NCBI GenBank assembly: GCA_030537335.1
Contig: JAUNNK010000008.1
Span: 1 to 41,555 of the forward strand
Length of the DNA stretch: 41,555 nt
Origin: Clostridia bacterium
Lineage (GTDB): Bacteria > Bacillota > Clostridia > Christensenellales > Aristaeellaceae
Direction: 5' to 3'
The notes under the pieces are model-generated. The model had not been told where the DNA came from. It worked only from the letters and a program-made list of their open reading frames with translations, and did no database searches. Shown here in pieces: positions 23,551 to 31,980 of the stretch. Position numbers and translations under genes: made by a program. The number at the start of each line of letters is the position of its first letter. Positions within the stretch are counted from its first letter, which is position 1.

Positions 23551-25641
23551 ATGTCCGATCTGTACAAAAAGACCTATCGCGGCTATCTGGTGGATCACCA
23601 CACGCCGGATCATCCGGGCGTCGGCTTTGAGAAGCTGGATGCGGGGGAGTGGGAGCGCTTCATCGAGGAAGCGAACCTGGACCACCTCATGCTCTACTGC
23701 AAGGATCACTGGGGCTACAGCTACTATGACACGGCCATCGGGAAGAAGCACCCCGCCCTGGGCGAGCGCGACTGGGTGCAGGAGCTGGCTCCGGTGCTGC
23801 GCAGGCATGGGATCGAGTTCACGGCCTACTACTGCTTTGAATACGATTCCTACGCAGTGAAGGCGCATCCCGAGTGGAGCACCATCAACCGCGACGATGT
23901 GCCGCTGGTCTGCGGCATGCCCACCAACTCCAGCAACGCCCGCTGGGGCATGCCCTGCTATGAGACGGACTACCGCGCCTACATCCTCGGCCAGCTGCGG
24001 GAGATCGTGGAGCGCTTCCACCCCGACAGCCTGTTCATCGACATCTTTGGCAAGTCCATGTGCTACTGCGCGGCCTGCCGGAAGCGCTTTAGGGAGCGCT
24101 TCGGCTACGAAGCGCCGCGCACGGATGAGGAGCTGATGGCGAGGAACGAGGATCTGGTGGAGTTCCTGGACGAGAGCGCCGCGCGGATGCTGGAGGACGT
24201 GAAAAAGGTCGTCAAGGCCATCGATCCGAAGCTTGCGCTGACGGTGAACTTCGCGGCGCACTATCCCAAGCACATCCGCGACGGCCTGGACTACATGTAC
24301 ACCGAGCCCTGGGCGGGGAACTGGCTCTCCGGGGCTTACGCCAGGGACACCTCCGGCGGGAAGCCTGTGCAGCTGGGCCCCGGCAACGTCTCTCGGGTGT
24401 ACAACTACGAAAGCGTCAACCTCTACAAGCTGGCCACGGCGGAGATCGCCGCTCAGGGCTGCCACGTGTTTCTGTACAGCGAAGCCCTGCGCACGGACGG
24501 TTCGCTGGAGATGGAGGAGGCGCGGCGCATCGGCGCGGCTTATCGCGAGGTGGAGAAGTTCCAGATGTATCTTCAGAACCGCAGCGTCTATGCGGAGATC
24601 GGCGTCGTGCAGAGCGACCTGGCCGACGCGCTGCGGGTGGATCAGCCCATGCCCATGCGCTCCATCAGCCGAGCGCTGACCAGCGGCCTGCACCGCCAGG
24701 CGATCCTCGGCGCGATGCAGATGTGCGATTACGCAAAGCTCCCCTGGAGGATCATTCCGGATACGGAGCTGCGCGAGGAGGCCCTGCGGGGACTGAAAAT
24801 GCTGATCCTGCCCAATGTGTTCCACATCGGCGCTGCAACGGCAGAGCTGCTGCGCGGGTTCGTGCAGCAGGGCGGCGTGCTGCTGCTCTCCGGAGAGAAT
24901 GGCGTATCGGATGAAAGGGGCCATGCGCTCGATAACTTCGCACTGGCGGAGCTGATGGGCTGCCACCTCATCGGGAAGGACGAGACCTACCGCAAAAACA
25001 AGTGGTGCGGCTACATCCGTCCAAGCAACGATGCGATCTGGAAACACGCGCCTCAGACCACCCCGCCGGTTGAGGGCTACCAGCTGCAGCTGCGCCTGGA
25101 CGGTGCGGCGGCGCTGGGCAGCTTCATCGATCCTGCGGTGAAGCTGAGTCCCAGCGAATGGATCAACTGGGGCAATCCCCAGCCGGGTCGGGAGAACGGC
25201 TTCCCGGCGATCTGCGAGAACCGCGTGGGCGATGGATATGTGGTCACGCTGGGCTTCGACATGTGCACCATGTTCCCCGGCACGTATCCCTGGCTGCGCA
25301 CGCTGATCTGCGATTTGATGGAGAAGTACGTTTCGCCGGACGTGGCGCTGCGCACGGAGCTGCGGGACGTGCTGGAGCTGTCCTTCTACCGGCAGAACGG
25401 CGGCGACCTGATCGTGCACGAAATCTCCACCATGGCGCGGCTCACCGGCGGTGCGGTGACGCCCATACCGGGCGGCACGCTGGAGATCTCCGATGGACTG
25501 GGTCGGGTGCGCGAGGCCGCGCAGGTCTATCCCGTGGAGCGCGGCCTGCGCGTGCAGCGCGACGAGGCGCGGGGCGTTTCCTGCATCGATCTGGGCGACG
25601 TGGAAATCCACAGCACCTACAAAATCTCGCTGGAAGCGTAG
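23551..25641 (+). CDS. GHL6-type glycoside hydrolase with beta-galactosidase trimerisation-like domain
   Basis: A 696-residue cytoplasmic protein (no signal peptide). The N-terminal TIM-barrel (about 1-340) resembles hypothetical glycosyl hydrolase 6 and GH29/GH42-like enzymes: it opens with YRGYLVDHHTPDH and LDHLMLYCKDHWGY, and has DSLFIDIFGKSMCYCAACR in the middle and YMYTEPWAGNW later. The second part (about 370-590, with LKMLILPNVFHIG and GGVLLLSGENGVSDE) resembles the glutamine-amidotransferase-like trimerisation domain of GH42 enzymes. The C-terminus is a beta domain. GAGGA precedes the ATG. It stands alone between a structured leader and a tetR promoter. Alpha-fucosidase or beta-galactosidase-like activity is possible; the substrate is unknown. 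Confidence 0.78.
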   Translation: MSDLYKKTYRGYLVDHHTPDHPGVGFEKLDAGEWERFIEEANLDHLMLYCKDHWGYSYYDTAIGKKHPALGERDWVQELAPVLRRHGIEFTAYYCFEYDSYAVKAHPEWSTINRDDVPLVCGMPTNSSNARWGMPCYETDYRAYILGQLREIVERFHPDSLFIDIFGKSMCYCAACRKRFRERFGYEAPRTDEELMARNEDLVEFLDESAARMLEDVKKVVKAIDPKLALTVNFAAHYPKHIRDGLDYMYTEPWAGNWLSGAYARDTSGGKPVQLGPGNVSRVYNYESVNLYKLATAEIAAQGCHVFLYSEALRTDGSLEMEEARRIGAAYREVEKFQMYLQNRSVYAEIGVVQSDLADALRVDQPMPMRSISRALTSGLHRQAILGAMQMCDYAKLPWRIIPDTELREEALRGLKMLILPNVFHIGAATAELLRGFVQQGGVLLLSGENGVSDERGHALDNFALAELMGCHLIGKDETYRKNKWCGYIRPSNDAIWKHAPQTTPPVEGYQLQLRLDGAAALGSFIDPAVKLSPSEWINWGNPQPGRENGFPAICENRVGDGYVVTLGFDMCTMFPGTYPWLRTLICDLMEKYVSPDVALRTELRDVLELSFYRQNGGDLIVHEISTMARLTGGAVTPIPGGTLEISDGLGRVREAAQVYPVERGLRVQRDEARGVSCIDLGDVEIHSTYKISLEA

Positions 25642-25701
25642 GAAAGGTGCGAGCGCGCAATCACCTCGCCCCCTGATCTGAAACAAGATAGAAATTTTCT
25701 A

Positions 25702-25730
25702 TTGACGAACGAACGGTAGGTAGTTATAAT
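25702..25730 (+). promoter_or_regulatory. Promoter of the tetR-type gene
   Basis: TTGACG (25702-25707), a 17-base spacer and TATAAT (25725-25730), about 45 bases before the gene. Confidence 0.85.
25706..25719. promoter_or_regulatory. Candidate TetR operator, site 1
   Basis: A near-palindromic 14-base dyad of the form CxAnCGAACGnTAG lies between the -35 and -10 hexamers. Its right half matches a second site at 27625-27638. Binding here would block the promoter, suggesting autoregulation. Confidence 0.55.
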
Positions 25731-25774
25731 GGAGGTGCATCAAACCATCCTGGATGGAGCAAGGGAGGATCGCA

Positions 25775-26374
25775 ATGGATCGCGGGAACACGAAGCAGGA
25801 GATACTGGAGGCGGCGCTGGAGCTGTTCTCCGTGCATGGCTTTGAGGCCACCTCCATCTCTCAGATTGCGAGCGCCGTGGGCATACGCAAGGCGTCCCTG
25901 TACAGCCACTTCGAAAGCAAGCAGGCGATTCTGGACGCGCTTGTGGAGGATGTGCTGGATCAGTATGCGGAGCATTCCATCTTTGCAAGGCGGGACGGGG
26001 ATTCGGAGGACGCGCCCACGCCCGAGTCAACGGCGCAGCGGATCGTGGAGCAGCTGCGCTACATCCTGCACGACCCCCACATCAGCCGGGCGCGAAAGAT
26101 GCTGGTGGTGGAGCAGTTCCGGAACCCGGAGCTGGCGCAGCTCCAGACCCGGCAGAATTACACCGACGTGCTCGCGTACTTCACATCTCTCGTGGAGCGG
26201 CTGATCCGCAGCGGAGTGTTGGCCGGAGAGGATCCCGGGATCATGGCGGCGCAGCTGTGCCTGCCGATTTCCACATGGATCAACCTCTGCGACCGGGAGC
26301 CGGAGCGGGAGGACGAGGTCATGGAGCTGGTCGGGCGGCACATCGCCCAGTTCTTCCGGGTCTATCGGAAGTGA
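25775..26374 (+). CDS. TetR/AcrR family transcriptional regulator
   Basis: A 199-residue repressor-type regulator. The N-terminal helix-turn-helix is at about residues 8-52 (ILEAALELFSVHGFEATSIS, then GIRKASLYSHFESKQAILDAL). The helical ligand and dimer domain follows (about 60-199) and is not diagnostic of a ligand. The ATG at 25775 has GGGAGG six bases in front; an upstream ATG at 25754 lacks this. The gene begins a unit with a GNAT protein and a membrane protein. A dyad in its own promoter recurs ahead of the gene group starting at 27784, so it may control both. Confidence 0.93.
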   Translation: MDRGNTKQEILEAALELFSVHGFEATSISQIASAVGIRKASLYSHFESKQAILDALVEDVLDQYAEHSIFARRDGDSEDAPTPESTAQRIVEQLRYILHDPHISRARKMLVVEQFRNPELAQLQTRQNYTDVLAYFTSLVERLIRSGVLAGEDPGIMAAQLCLPISTWINLCDREPEREDEVMELVGRHIAQFFRVYRK

Positions 26375-26401
26375 AAATGGATTCAAAGTGGAGGCAAGCG
26401 C

Positions 26402-26947
26402 ATGGAATACAGCAAACAGATCGTTCTGAAGGACGGAAGAACCGCGATCCTGCGGCACGGCGTGGAGGCCGACGGCGGCGCGGTGTTTGAAAACTTCAAC
26501 CTGACGCACGGGGAAACGGACTACCTGCTCTCCTACCCCGACGAAAACAGCTTTACCGCCGAGCAGGAGGGCAAGTTCCTGAAGCGCAAGGCGGAGAGCG
26601 CGAACGAGGTGGAAATCATCGCGCTGGTGGACGGCAGGGTTGCCGGAACCGCCGGCGTGGACGCAATCGGCGCGAAGTACAAGCTGCGGCACCGGGCGGA
26701 GTTCGGCGTCAGCGTGCTGGAGGAATACTGGGGCTTGGGAATCGGCCGCGCCCTGATGGATGCGTGCATCGAATGCGCGCGGCAGGCGGGCTATGCCCAG
26801 TTGGAGCTGACCGTGGTCGCGGAGAATGCGCGGGCCGTCGAGATGTACCAGCGCGCGGGCTTTGTGGAATTCGGGCGGAATCCCCGGGGCTTCAATTCCC
26901 GGCTCAGCGGCTATCAGGAGCTCGTCTCCATGCGGCTGGAGCTGTGA
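26402..26947 (+). CDS. GNAT family N-acetyltransferase
   Basis: A 181-residue acetyl-CoA-dependent N-acetyltransferase. The acetyl-CoA loop WGLGIGRALMDACIECA follows the core strand GVSVLEEY (about residues 103-125), and the C-terminal strand ELTVVAENARAVEMYQRAGF completes the fold. RimI-like acetyltransferases of this build act on small amines or protein N-termini; the substrate is not set. GTGGAGG precedes the ATG. It lies 27 bases after the TetR gene and 20 before a membrane protein gene, in one unit. Confidence 0.9.
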   Translation: MEYSKQIVLKDGRTAILRHGVEADGGAVFENFNLTHGETDYLLSYPDENSFTAEQEGKFLKRKAESANEVEIIALVDGRVAGTAGVDAIGAKYKLRHRAEFGVSVLEEYWGLGIGRALMDACIECARQAGYAQLELTVVAENARAVEMYQRAGFVEFGRNPRGFNSRLSGYQELVSMRLEL

Positions 26948-26967
26948 CGGGCTTGCAGGCGGAGCAT

Positions 26968-27573
26968 ATGAATCGGCTCATTTCCAGAATTGGCGCGGCG
27001 ATGGTTGCGGCGACCGTCTTCCTGTTTGCGGTCTGCATGATCGCCGATTTTCTCTTCGGGTCCTACCTCGTGTGCATGCTGCTGCCCATCGGCTACATCA
27101 TGATGGCCGCAGGCTTCCAGCAGGAGTGCGGCGAGGATCGGCGGGTCACCGCGAACGTCGCTCTGATCTTTGCGGCGGTCTATGCTGTGCTGATCCTGCT
27201 GGTGTACTTCGCCCAGACGACGAGCGTCCGCCTGGAGAACCTCAGCGACCAGGCGAGCCGCATCCTGAACTATCAGCGGGGCGGCCTGCTGTTCAACTAT
27301 GATCTGCTCGGCTACGGAATGATGGCGCTCTCCACCTTCTTCCTCGGCCTCTCCATCCGGCCGGACGGCAGGGCGGACAGCTGGCTGAAGGGACTGATGC
27401 TGCTCCACGGCGTCTTCTTCATCGGCTGCTTTGTGACGCCCATGACGGGTGCGTTCACGGCCATGGCGGACGGCGGGGCGGGCAATGGAGGAACCATCGC
27501 GCTGCTGTTCTGGTGCGCGTACTTTTTTCCAATCGGGATGCTGGCGTTCAGGCACTTCAGAGAGAAGGATTGA
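26968..27573 (+). CDS. Integral membrane protein, about six helices
   Basis: A 201-residue hydrophobic protein with predicted helices at about 7-27, 32-50, 62-82, 115-130, 145-165 and 175-195 (the first reads AAMVAATVFLFAVCMIADFL). I do not recognise a named family with confidence. The ATG at 26968 has GGCGGAG upstream; the frame is open further 5' but only as a shadow of the GNAT gene. It is the last gene before a strong terminator, so TetR, GNAT and this protein form a three-gene unit. A role in export or sensing next to the TetR regulator is possible but not shown. Confidence 0.75.
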   Translation: MNRLISRIGAAMVAATVFLFAVCMIADFLFGSYLVCMLLPIGYIMMAAGFQQECGEDRRVTANVALIFAAVYAVLILLVYFAQTTSVRLENLSDQASRILNYQRGGLLFNYDLLGYGMMALSTFFLGLSIRPDGRADSWLKGLMLLHGVFFIGCFVTPMTGAFTAMADGGAGNGGTIALLFWCAYFFPIGMLAFRHFREKD

Positions 27574-27578
27574 TCGCC

Positions 27579-27612
27579 TGCGGCTGTGTCCATCGGGCAT
27601 GGCCGCATTTTT
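27579..27612 (+). terminator. Terminator after the TetR-GNAT-membrane protein unit
   Basis: A 10-pair stem with two G-T pairs (27579-27588 with 27598-27607) is followed by TTTTT. It lies six bases past the stop codon. Confidence 0.85.
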
Positions 27613-27624
27613 ATAAATTATTGG

Positions 27625-27638
27625 CTACCGAACGATAG
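27625..27638. promoter_or_regulatory. Candidate TetR operator, site 2
   Basis: CTACCGAACGATAG is a dyad of the form CTAnCGnnCGnTAG and shares the CGAACG core and flanks with site 1. It lies about 145 bases ahead of the next gene group. A possible -10 (TACAAT, 27711-27716) lies downstream of it, without a clear -35. Confidence 0.5.
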
Positions 27639-27783
27639 GAAGCATTCAACATCTTCAGAATGAACACATATGCATAGAAAAAGCGCCTATCTGCGGCGAG
27701 ATTCTTCCGCTACAATATAGATTGTAAGCGCAAGAGCTGCAACAAGCAAAGCTAGGCGCGATTTGAGCCGAGGAGGAAACGCA

Positions 27784-28326
27784 ATGAAAACCCTGCAAAC
27801 CATTCAGAAGGCCTTCCGTGTTTTTCAGATTCTCGCGAAGGTGGCCTTCATTCTCACCATCGTGGGAGCATCGATCTGCGCCGTGGGCGCGCTGTGCTGC
27901 ATGGTCTGGAACGCCGGTGGCCGGGTGTTCAGCCTCTTTGGCGAGCCGGTCACGGCCTTTGCCGACGCCGGGAACATGAAGCAGATGACGGCCCATCTGC
28001 TCTCCAATCTGGTCTACCTGACCACCGACGCCATACTGCTGGGCTTCGCCGGACGCTACTTCAGCGCCGAGCAGGCCGAGGGCACGCCCTTTACGGAGCG
28101 CGGCGCGAAGCTTGCACAGCGGCTCGGCGTGCGCTGCATCTGGATGCCCATCGTGTCCATCGTGATCGCATCCGTCATCACCACCTGCCTGGGCGTGAAG
28201 GGTGGCGACGTGAGCAACCTTCCCAGCGTAATCACCGGCGTCGTTCTGATTCTGGCATCGCTGATCTTCCGCTACGGCGCGGAGCTGGAGGCGAAATGCG
28301 AAGCGCGCGCACGGGGTCTGACATGA
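27784..28326 (+). CDS. DUF2975-like membrane protein
   Basis: A 180-residue protein with four predicted helices (about 15-45, 70-90, 115-140, 145-162). The end of the last helix, VLILASLIFRYGAELE, is typical of DUF2975 proteins, which often sit with small regulators; their role is unknown. GAGGAGG precedes the ATG by eight bases. The stop codon overlaps the next start (ATGA). It is the first gene of a long co-directional series that includes flavodoxin-like and Bce-type genes, and a possible TetR site lies upstream. Confidence 0.7.
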   Translation: MKTLQTIQKAFRVFQILAKVAFILTIVGASICAVGALCCMVWNAGGRVFSLFGEPVTAFADAGNMKQMTAHLLSNLVYLTTDAILLGFAGRYFSAEQAEGTPFTERGAKLAQRLGVRCIWMPIVSIVIASVITTCLGVKGGDVSNLPSVITGVVLILASLIFRYGAELEAKCEARARGLT

Positions 28327-28712
28327 GAAAGCGCTTCTTTATCCCGGCCTGTGTGCTGGCGGCTGCGGCCCTCGGCTTTATCGCCTACGCCGTGGGACAC
28401 CCGGAGCTGTCGTTCCCATGGAGCGTTCGGATCACCCACATCCTCTACGGACTCTATGCGGATGCGGTGGCGTTGCTGTTCGTGCTGGCATTCTGGAAGA
28501 GAGCAGGCTGGATGCATGCGCTGACGCTCCTGCTCGAGCTGGGCGCGATCTTCTTCCTGGTGCAGTCCATGTGCAGCGTGTTCCCGGAGGGAGAGGCCAA
28601 CTGGTATCTGCCGCTGGCGCTGGGACTGAACTGCGTCGCGCTGCTTTTGAACCTGACCGCAATCCGGCAGAGGAAGCGGGACATGACAGAAAACAGGGAG
28701 GCAAATCAATGA
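28323..28712 (+). CDS. Small integral membrane protein
   Basis: A 129-residue protein with about four helices (6-24, 38-58, 66-86, 96-115; the first reads FFIPACVLAAAALGFIAYAV). No family is recognised. It starts inside the previous stop codon (ATGA) and ends inside the next start (28709), so it is translationally coupled on both sides. That tight linkage is the main evidence that it is real; the ribosome site is weak, as expected for coupled genes. Confidence 0.75.
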   Translation: MRKRFFIPACVLAAAALGFIAYAVGHPELSFPWSVRITHILYGLYADAVALLFVLAFWKRAGWMHALTLLLELGAIFFLVQSMCSVFPEGEANWYLPLALGLNCVALLLNLTAIRQRKRDMTENREANQ

Positions 28713-29275
28713 ATCTTACATATGATCATAAGCCCGCCATGCGCTTCATCGGCTTTTCCACCTCCATCCGCCCGGAGGAGGGGTATCAGAAGTGCCCCGA
28801 GTTCTGGGAGAAGGAGTATGCGCAGCGGTTTGCGCGGCTCTGGCAGACCATGCAGCCGGAGAATCCGCTGGAGGCGGCCATCCTCGAAAACGGCGTGGGC
28901 ATGTTCGCCATCTGCGAGGAGAGGGAAGGTTTCTTTGAATACTGGATCGCCGGGCTGTATCGGGGCGGCGAGGTGCTGGAGGGCCTGAAGCTCCGCAGCT
29001 TTCCCGAGGGCGACTGGGCGATGTTCTCCGCGAAGGGCCCCCTGCCCGGCTCCCTGCAGGAACTGAACGCGAGGGTCTGGCAGGAGTGGCTCCCCGGCGA
29101 GGGCAGGAGATACAGCGCGGACGGCAAAACCATGCTGGAGGTCTACTCCCCCGGCGACATGCGCAGCCCCGACTACGAGTGCGGCATCTGGGTGCCAGTG
29201 CGCTTGCCGGAGGAAGAGGACGGGTATGAGGCGGCGGAGATCGTCTCGACCATGACGGTCACGGGGATCCTGTAA
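28709..29275 (+). CDS. GyrI-like / AraC-type effector-binding domain protein
   Basis: A 188-residue soluble protein that resembles the GyrI/SbmC-like small-molecule domain without a DNA-binding part. The N-terminal FIGFSTSIRPEEGYQKCPEF, the middle FEYWIAGLYRGGE and DWAMFSAKGPLPGSLQ, and the C-terminal EVYSPGDMRSPDYECGIWVP follow the order of that fold. Such stand-alone domains bind or hydrolyse hydrophobic drugs. GGGAGG precedes the ATG, which overlaps the preceding stop. Placement between membrane proteins and flavodoxins suggests a detoxification or sensing role, which is inference. Confidence 0.82.
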   Translation: MNLTYDHKPAMRFIGFSTSIRPEEGYQKCPEFWEKEYAQRFARLWQTMQPENPLEAAILENGVGMFAICEEREGFFEYWIAGLYRGGEVLEGLKLRSFPEGDWAMFSAKGPLPGSLQELNARVWQEWLPGEGRRYSADGKTMLEVYSPGDMRSPDYECGIWVPVRLPEEEDGYEAAEIVSTMTVTGIL

Positions 29276-29324
29276 ATCATGCGGAACTGAATTTGACGCT
29301 TTGGCGCAGCAGGGGAGGAAGAAA

Positions 29325-29837
29325 ATGAAGCGATTGTTGATTGTCAATACGCTGCCGGAGCACGATCCGGCGGTTGCCCCCGCGCTGGAGGCGCTGAAGG
29401 GCTGCGCGGAGGAGGTTCAGCTGATCCACGCCTACGAGATGAAGCTGCGCCCCTGCGTGGGCTGCAACGCCTGCTGGCTGATCACCCCGGGCGTGTGCTC
29501 CATCCGGGACGGCTATGAAGAGCTGCTGAATGCCTATCTCGCCTGCGACGCGGCGGTCTTTCTGTCCGGCACGGCGCTGGGCTTCGTGGATCACCGCATG
29601 AAGAACGTCATCGACCGGATTCTGCCGCTGGCGACAATGTACATCCACATCGTGGACGGCGAGTGCCGCCACGTGCCCCGCTACGATGGGAAGCTCCGCT
29701 TCGGCCTGCTGTACGCCGGTGCGGCGGACGGGGCCTATCTGAACCGCTGGATGGAGCGGGTCATGCTGAATCTCGGCGGGGACAGCCTGGGCGCATATCC
29801 CATTTCCGATGCAAGGGAGGTGCTTGCATGCATCTAG
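29325..29837 (+). CDS. Flavodoxin-fold NADPH-dependent FMN reductase-like protein with CxxCxxC motif
   Basis: A 170-residue flavodoxin-fold protein of the multimeric flavodoxin/FMN reductase type. After the first strand (KRLLIVNTLPEHDPA) comes LRPCVGCNACWL with a further Cys in GVCSIRDG, as in many clostridial iron-sulfur flavoproteins and flavodoxin-like oxidoreductases; the loop SGTALGFVDHRMKNVIDR lies over the flavin. GGGGAGG is in front of the ATG at 29325. The 3' end overlaps the next gene by 10 bases. It probably carries electrons or reduces quinones or aromatic compounds; its partner is unknown. Confidence 0.86.
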   Translation: MKRLLIVNTLPEHDPAVAPALEALKGCAEEVQLIHAYEMKLRPCVGCNACWLITPGVCSIRDGYEELLNAYLACDAAVFLSGTALGFVDHRMKNVIDRILPLATMYIHIVDGECRHVPRYDGKLRFGLLYAGAADGAYLNRWMERVMLNLGGDSLGAYPISDAREVLACI

Positions 29838-30493
29838 TCATCATCAGCGGCGCTGCCCGGCCCCAGTCCAGGAGCAACACCGCCAAGGTCATTGCCGCCT
29901 TCCGAAAGGGCTTTGAGGAGGGCGGCAATACTGCGGAGGTCTGGTATCTGTCCGACCGCAGGCAGTGGGAGGGCGCGGCGAAGGCCTTCGGGCAGAACGG
30001 GCACATCCTGATCGCCCTTCCCCTGTACGTGGAGAACATCCCCGGCATACTGCTGGAGTTCCTGTCCGGGCTGACGCCGAAGCAGACGAGTGGAACCCAA
30101 CTGGCCTTCCTGCTTCAGGGCGGCTTCCCGGAAGCCTGCCAGAGCCGCTGCTGCGAGGCGTATCTTGAGACCCTGCCCGCCCAGCTGGGCTGCGACTACG
30201 CCGGAACCCTCATCAAGGGCGACATGTTTGGAACGAGCCTGGTGGACGAAAAGACTCGGCAGAAGATGCTCTCGCCCTTTGCGGAGATGGGACGCAGCTT
30301 TGCCCGCACCGCCCGCTTTGAGAAGTCCGCCGTGGACGCCTTCGCGGGCCCGGAAACCATGTCGAAAAAGCAGATCCTCATGTACAATCTGCTGGGCAAG
30401 CCCCTCTCCCGCTTCTATCTGGCGCGCATCGCAAAGAAGCTGGGCTGTCGGGAGCGGCTGGACGCGCGGCCCTATGAAGGAGCGAGATCGTGA
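29828..30493 (+). CDS. Flavodoxin-fold NADPH-dependent oxidoreductase
   Basis: A 221-residue second flavodoxin-fold protein. It shows the phosphate-binding loop ISGAARPQSRSNTAKVI at the N-terminus and the conserved IALPLYVENIPGILLEFL loop over the isoalloxazine. The C-terminal extension of about 60 residues (KKQILMYNLLGKPLSRFYLA) is not part of the basic fold and may help it dimerise. It overlaps both neighbours, so the three flavodoxin-like genes are translated in a chain. The substrate is unknown. Confidence 0.86.
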   Translation: MHLVIISGAARPQSRSNTAKVIAAFRKGFEEGGNTAEVWYLSDRRQWEGAAKAFGQNGHILIALPLYVENIPGILLEFLSGLTPKQTSGTQLAFLLQGGFPEACQSRCCEAYLETLPAQLGCDYAGTLIKGDMFGTSLVDEKTRQKMLSPFAEMGRSFARTARFEKSAVDAFAGPETMSKKQILMYNLLGKPLSRFYLARIAKKLGCRERLDARPYEGARS

Positions 30494-31008
30494 TGCGTCC
30501 GATTGCAATTGTCTACACATCCAGGGCCGGTCACACCCGGCAGTACGCCCAGCTGCTGGGGAAGCAGCTCTGTCTCGCGGTTTACGCCCTTGATGAGGCC
30601 CTCGCCCAGCTCACCGACGGAAGTCAGGTGATCTATCTGGGCTGGATCCACGCAAGCCGCGTCAAGGGCTATGCCAGTGCGGCGAGGCGCTTTTCCATCT
30701 GCGCGGTCTGCGGGGTCGGGCTGTGCGATACCGGGACGCTTGTCGCCGAGGTGCGCAGGGCCAGTTCCATTCCGCAGGAGATCCCGCTGTTCACGCTCCA
30801 GGGCGGTATCGACCGCAGTGGGCTGAAGGGCATGGACAAGCTGATGATCTCCATGCTCACCAGGGGACTCGCCGCCCAGAAGCAGCGCTCTTCCCGGGAG
30901 GAGCGGATGCTGGAGCTGCTGGGCAGGGACGAAAGCTATGTCCGCGGGGAAAACCTCGCCGGAATCCTGCGATGGTACAGGGAAAACTCAAAGGAGAAAG
31001 CAAAATGA
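30493..31008 (+). CDS. Flavodoxin domain protein (HemG/menaquinone-linked type)
   Basis: A 171-residue third flavodoxin-fold protein. The first strand and loop IAIVYTSRAGHTRQYAQLL are classic flavodoxin; YLGWIHASRVKGY, GVGLCDTG and FTLQGGIDRSGLKGMDKLM follow in the same order as in HemG-like flavodoxin domain proteins. AAGGAG lies 7 bases before a GTG (30490) and 10 before the ATG chosen here. It overlaps the previous stop and ends inside the next start. A direct link to heme synthesis is not shown by any neighbour. Confidence 0.83.
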   Translation: MRPIAIVYTSRAGHTRQYAQLLGKQLCLAVYALDEALAQLTDGSQVIYLGWIHASRVKGYASAARRFSICAVCGVGLCDTGTLVAEVRRASSIPQEIPLFTLQGGIDRSGLKGMDKLMISMLTRGLAAQKQRSSREERMLELLGRDESYVRGENLAGILRWYRENSKEKAK

Positions 31009-31940
31009 GGAGAGCTTTCGTATACATCTTTCTGGCCGCGCTGGCGCTTGCGGCTGCGTCCATGCTGACCGGCTGCACGGACTTCCGCACGTCCAGCTAC
31101 GCAAATGCGGATCGCTACACCGCCGGGGATGCGGAGTTCACCGAGAAAATCGAGAAAATTGAGATCGACTGGGCCGGCGGCAGCGTGAATCTGGTTCTCC
31201 ATTCGGGGGACACGGTTCTGCTGACGGAGGCGGCGGAGGAGGGCATGCCGGAGGAACTTCGGGTGCACTGGTGGCTGGAGGGAAGCACGCTGCACGTCCA
31301 GTATGCGGCCTCCGGCGCAAAGCAGCGCGCGTTCAATTCCTGGCGCAAGGAGCTGACGCTCACCGTGCCGGAGGCGCTGTCCCTCGACGATATCGAAATC
31401 CGCACCGCATCCGCCACGGTTGCTGCGGAAGGTCTGACGGCGGAGACGCTCGACATTTCCACCGCGTCGGGCAGCATCCGGCTCGACTGCGCCGCGGATG
31501 CAATCCGGCTCAACAGCGCGTCCGGCAGCGTACAGCTGACCCAGCGGGACAGCGCCGCCGAGGTCTGCATCGAAACCGCCTCCGGCAGGATCGACGCGGC
31601 GCTGGGCCACGTCGACGCGGCGGAGCTTGAATCAGCCTCCGGCAGGATTGCGCTGACGGCCGCATCTCTGGATTCCCTGTCGACAAAGACGACCAGCGGC
31701 GCGATTCGCTGCGAACTGGAAGCCGCGCCGTCCACATGCAGGCTCCGCTCCACCTCCAGCGACGTTGCGCTCAGCCTCCCAGAGGACGCGGACTTCACCG
31801 CGAAGGTCAGCACCACCAGCGGCGACTTTGAATCCGATTTCGCCCTGAAGAAGGACGGCCGCAACTACATCTGCGGCAGCGGAAGCGCCGGGATTGAGAT
31901 CGACACCACCTCTGGGGACGTTTCGATCCAGAAGAACTGA
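31005..31940 (+). CDS. DUF4097-type lipoprotein
   Basis: A 311-residue secreted lipoprotein: signal peptide with lipobox LTGC, lipidated at Cys24. The rest is a beta-helix-like repeat region (DUF4097, putative adhesin type). Serine-rich turns repeat about every 20-30 residues: SASGSIRLDCAAD, NSASGSVQLTQRD, ETASGRIDAAL, ESASGRIALTAAS, KTTSGAIRCELEA, STTSGDFESDF and DTTSGDVSIQKN. AAAGGAG precedes the ATG, which overlaps the preceding stop. Such proteins often neighbour regulators and ABC systems of the cell envelope, as here; molecular function is unknown. Confidence 0.88.
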   Translation: MRRAFVYIFLAALALAAASMLTGCTDFRTSSYANADRYTAGDAEFTEKIEKIEIDWAGGSVNLVLHSGDTVLLTEAAEEGMPEELRVHWWLEGSTLHVQYAASGAKQRAFNSWRKELTLTVPEALSLDDIEIRTASATVAAEGLTAETLDISTASGSIRLDCAADAIRLNSASGSVQLTQRDSAAEVCIETASGRIDAALGHVDAAELESASGRIALTAASLDSLSTKTTSGAIRCELEAAPSTCRLRSTSSDVALSLPEDADFTAKVSTTSGDFESDFALKKDGRNYICGSGSAGIEIDTTSGDVSIQKN

Positions 31941-31980
31941 GCGAAAGGGCATTTCCCCTTCCACAGAGACAGGAGGAACC

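Noticed and set aside
23521..25686. 721-codon minus-strand frame over the glycosidase
   Set aside because: Shadow of a GC-rich gene; the sequence is histidine/glutamine/arginine-rich without recognisable domains.
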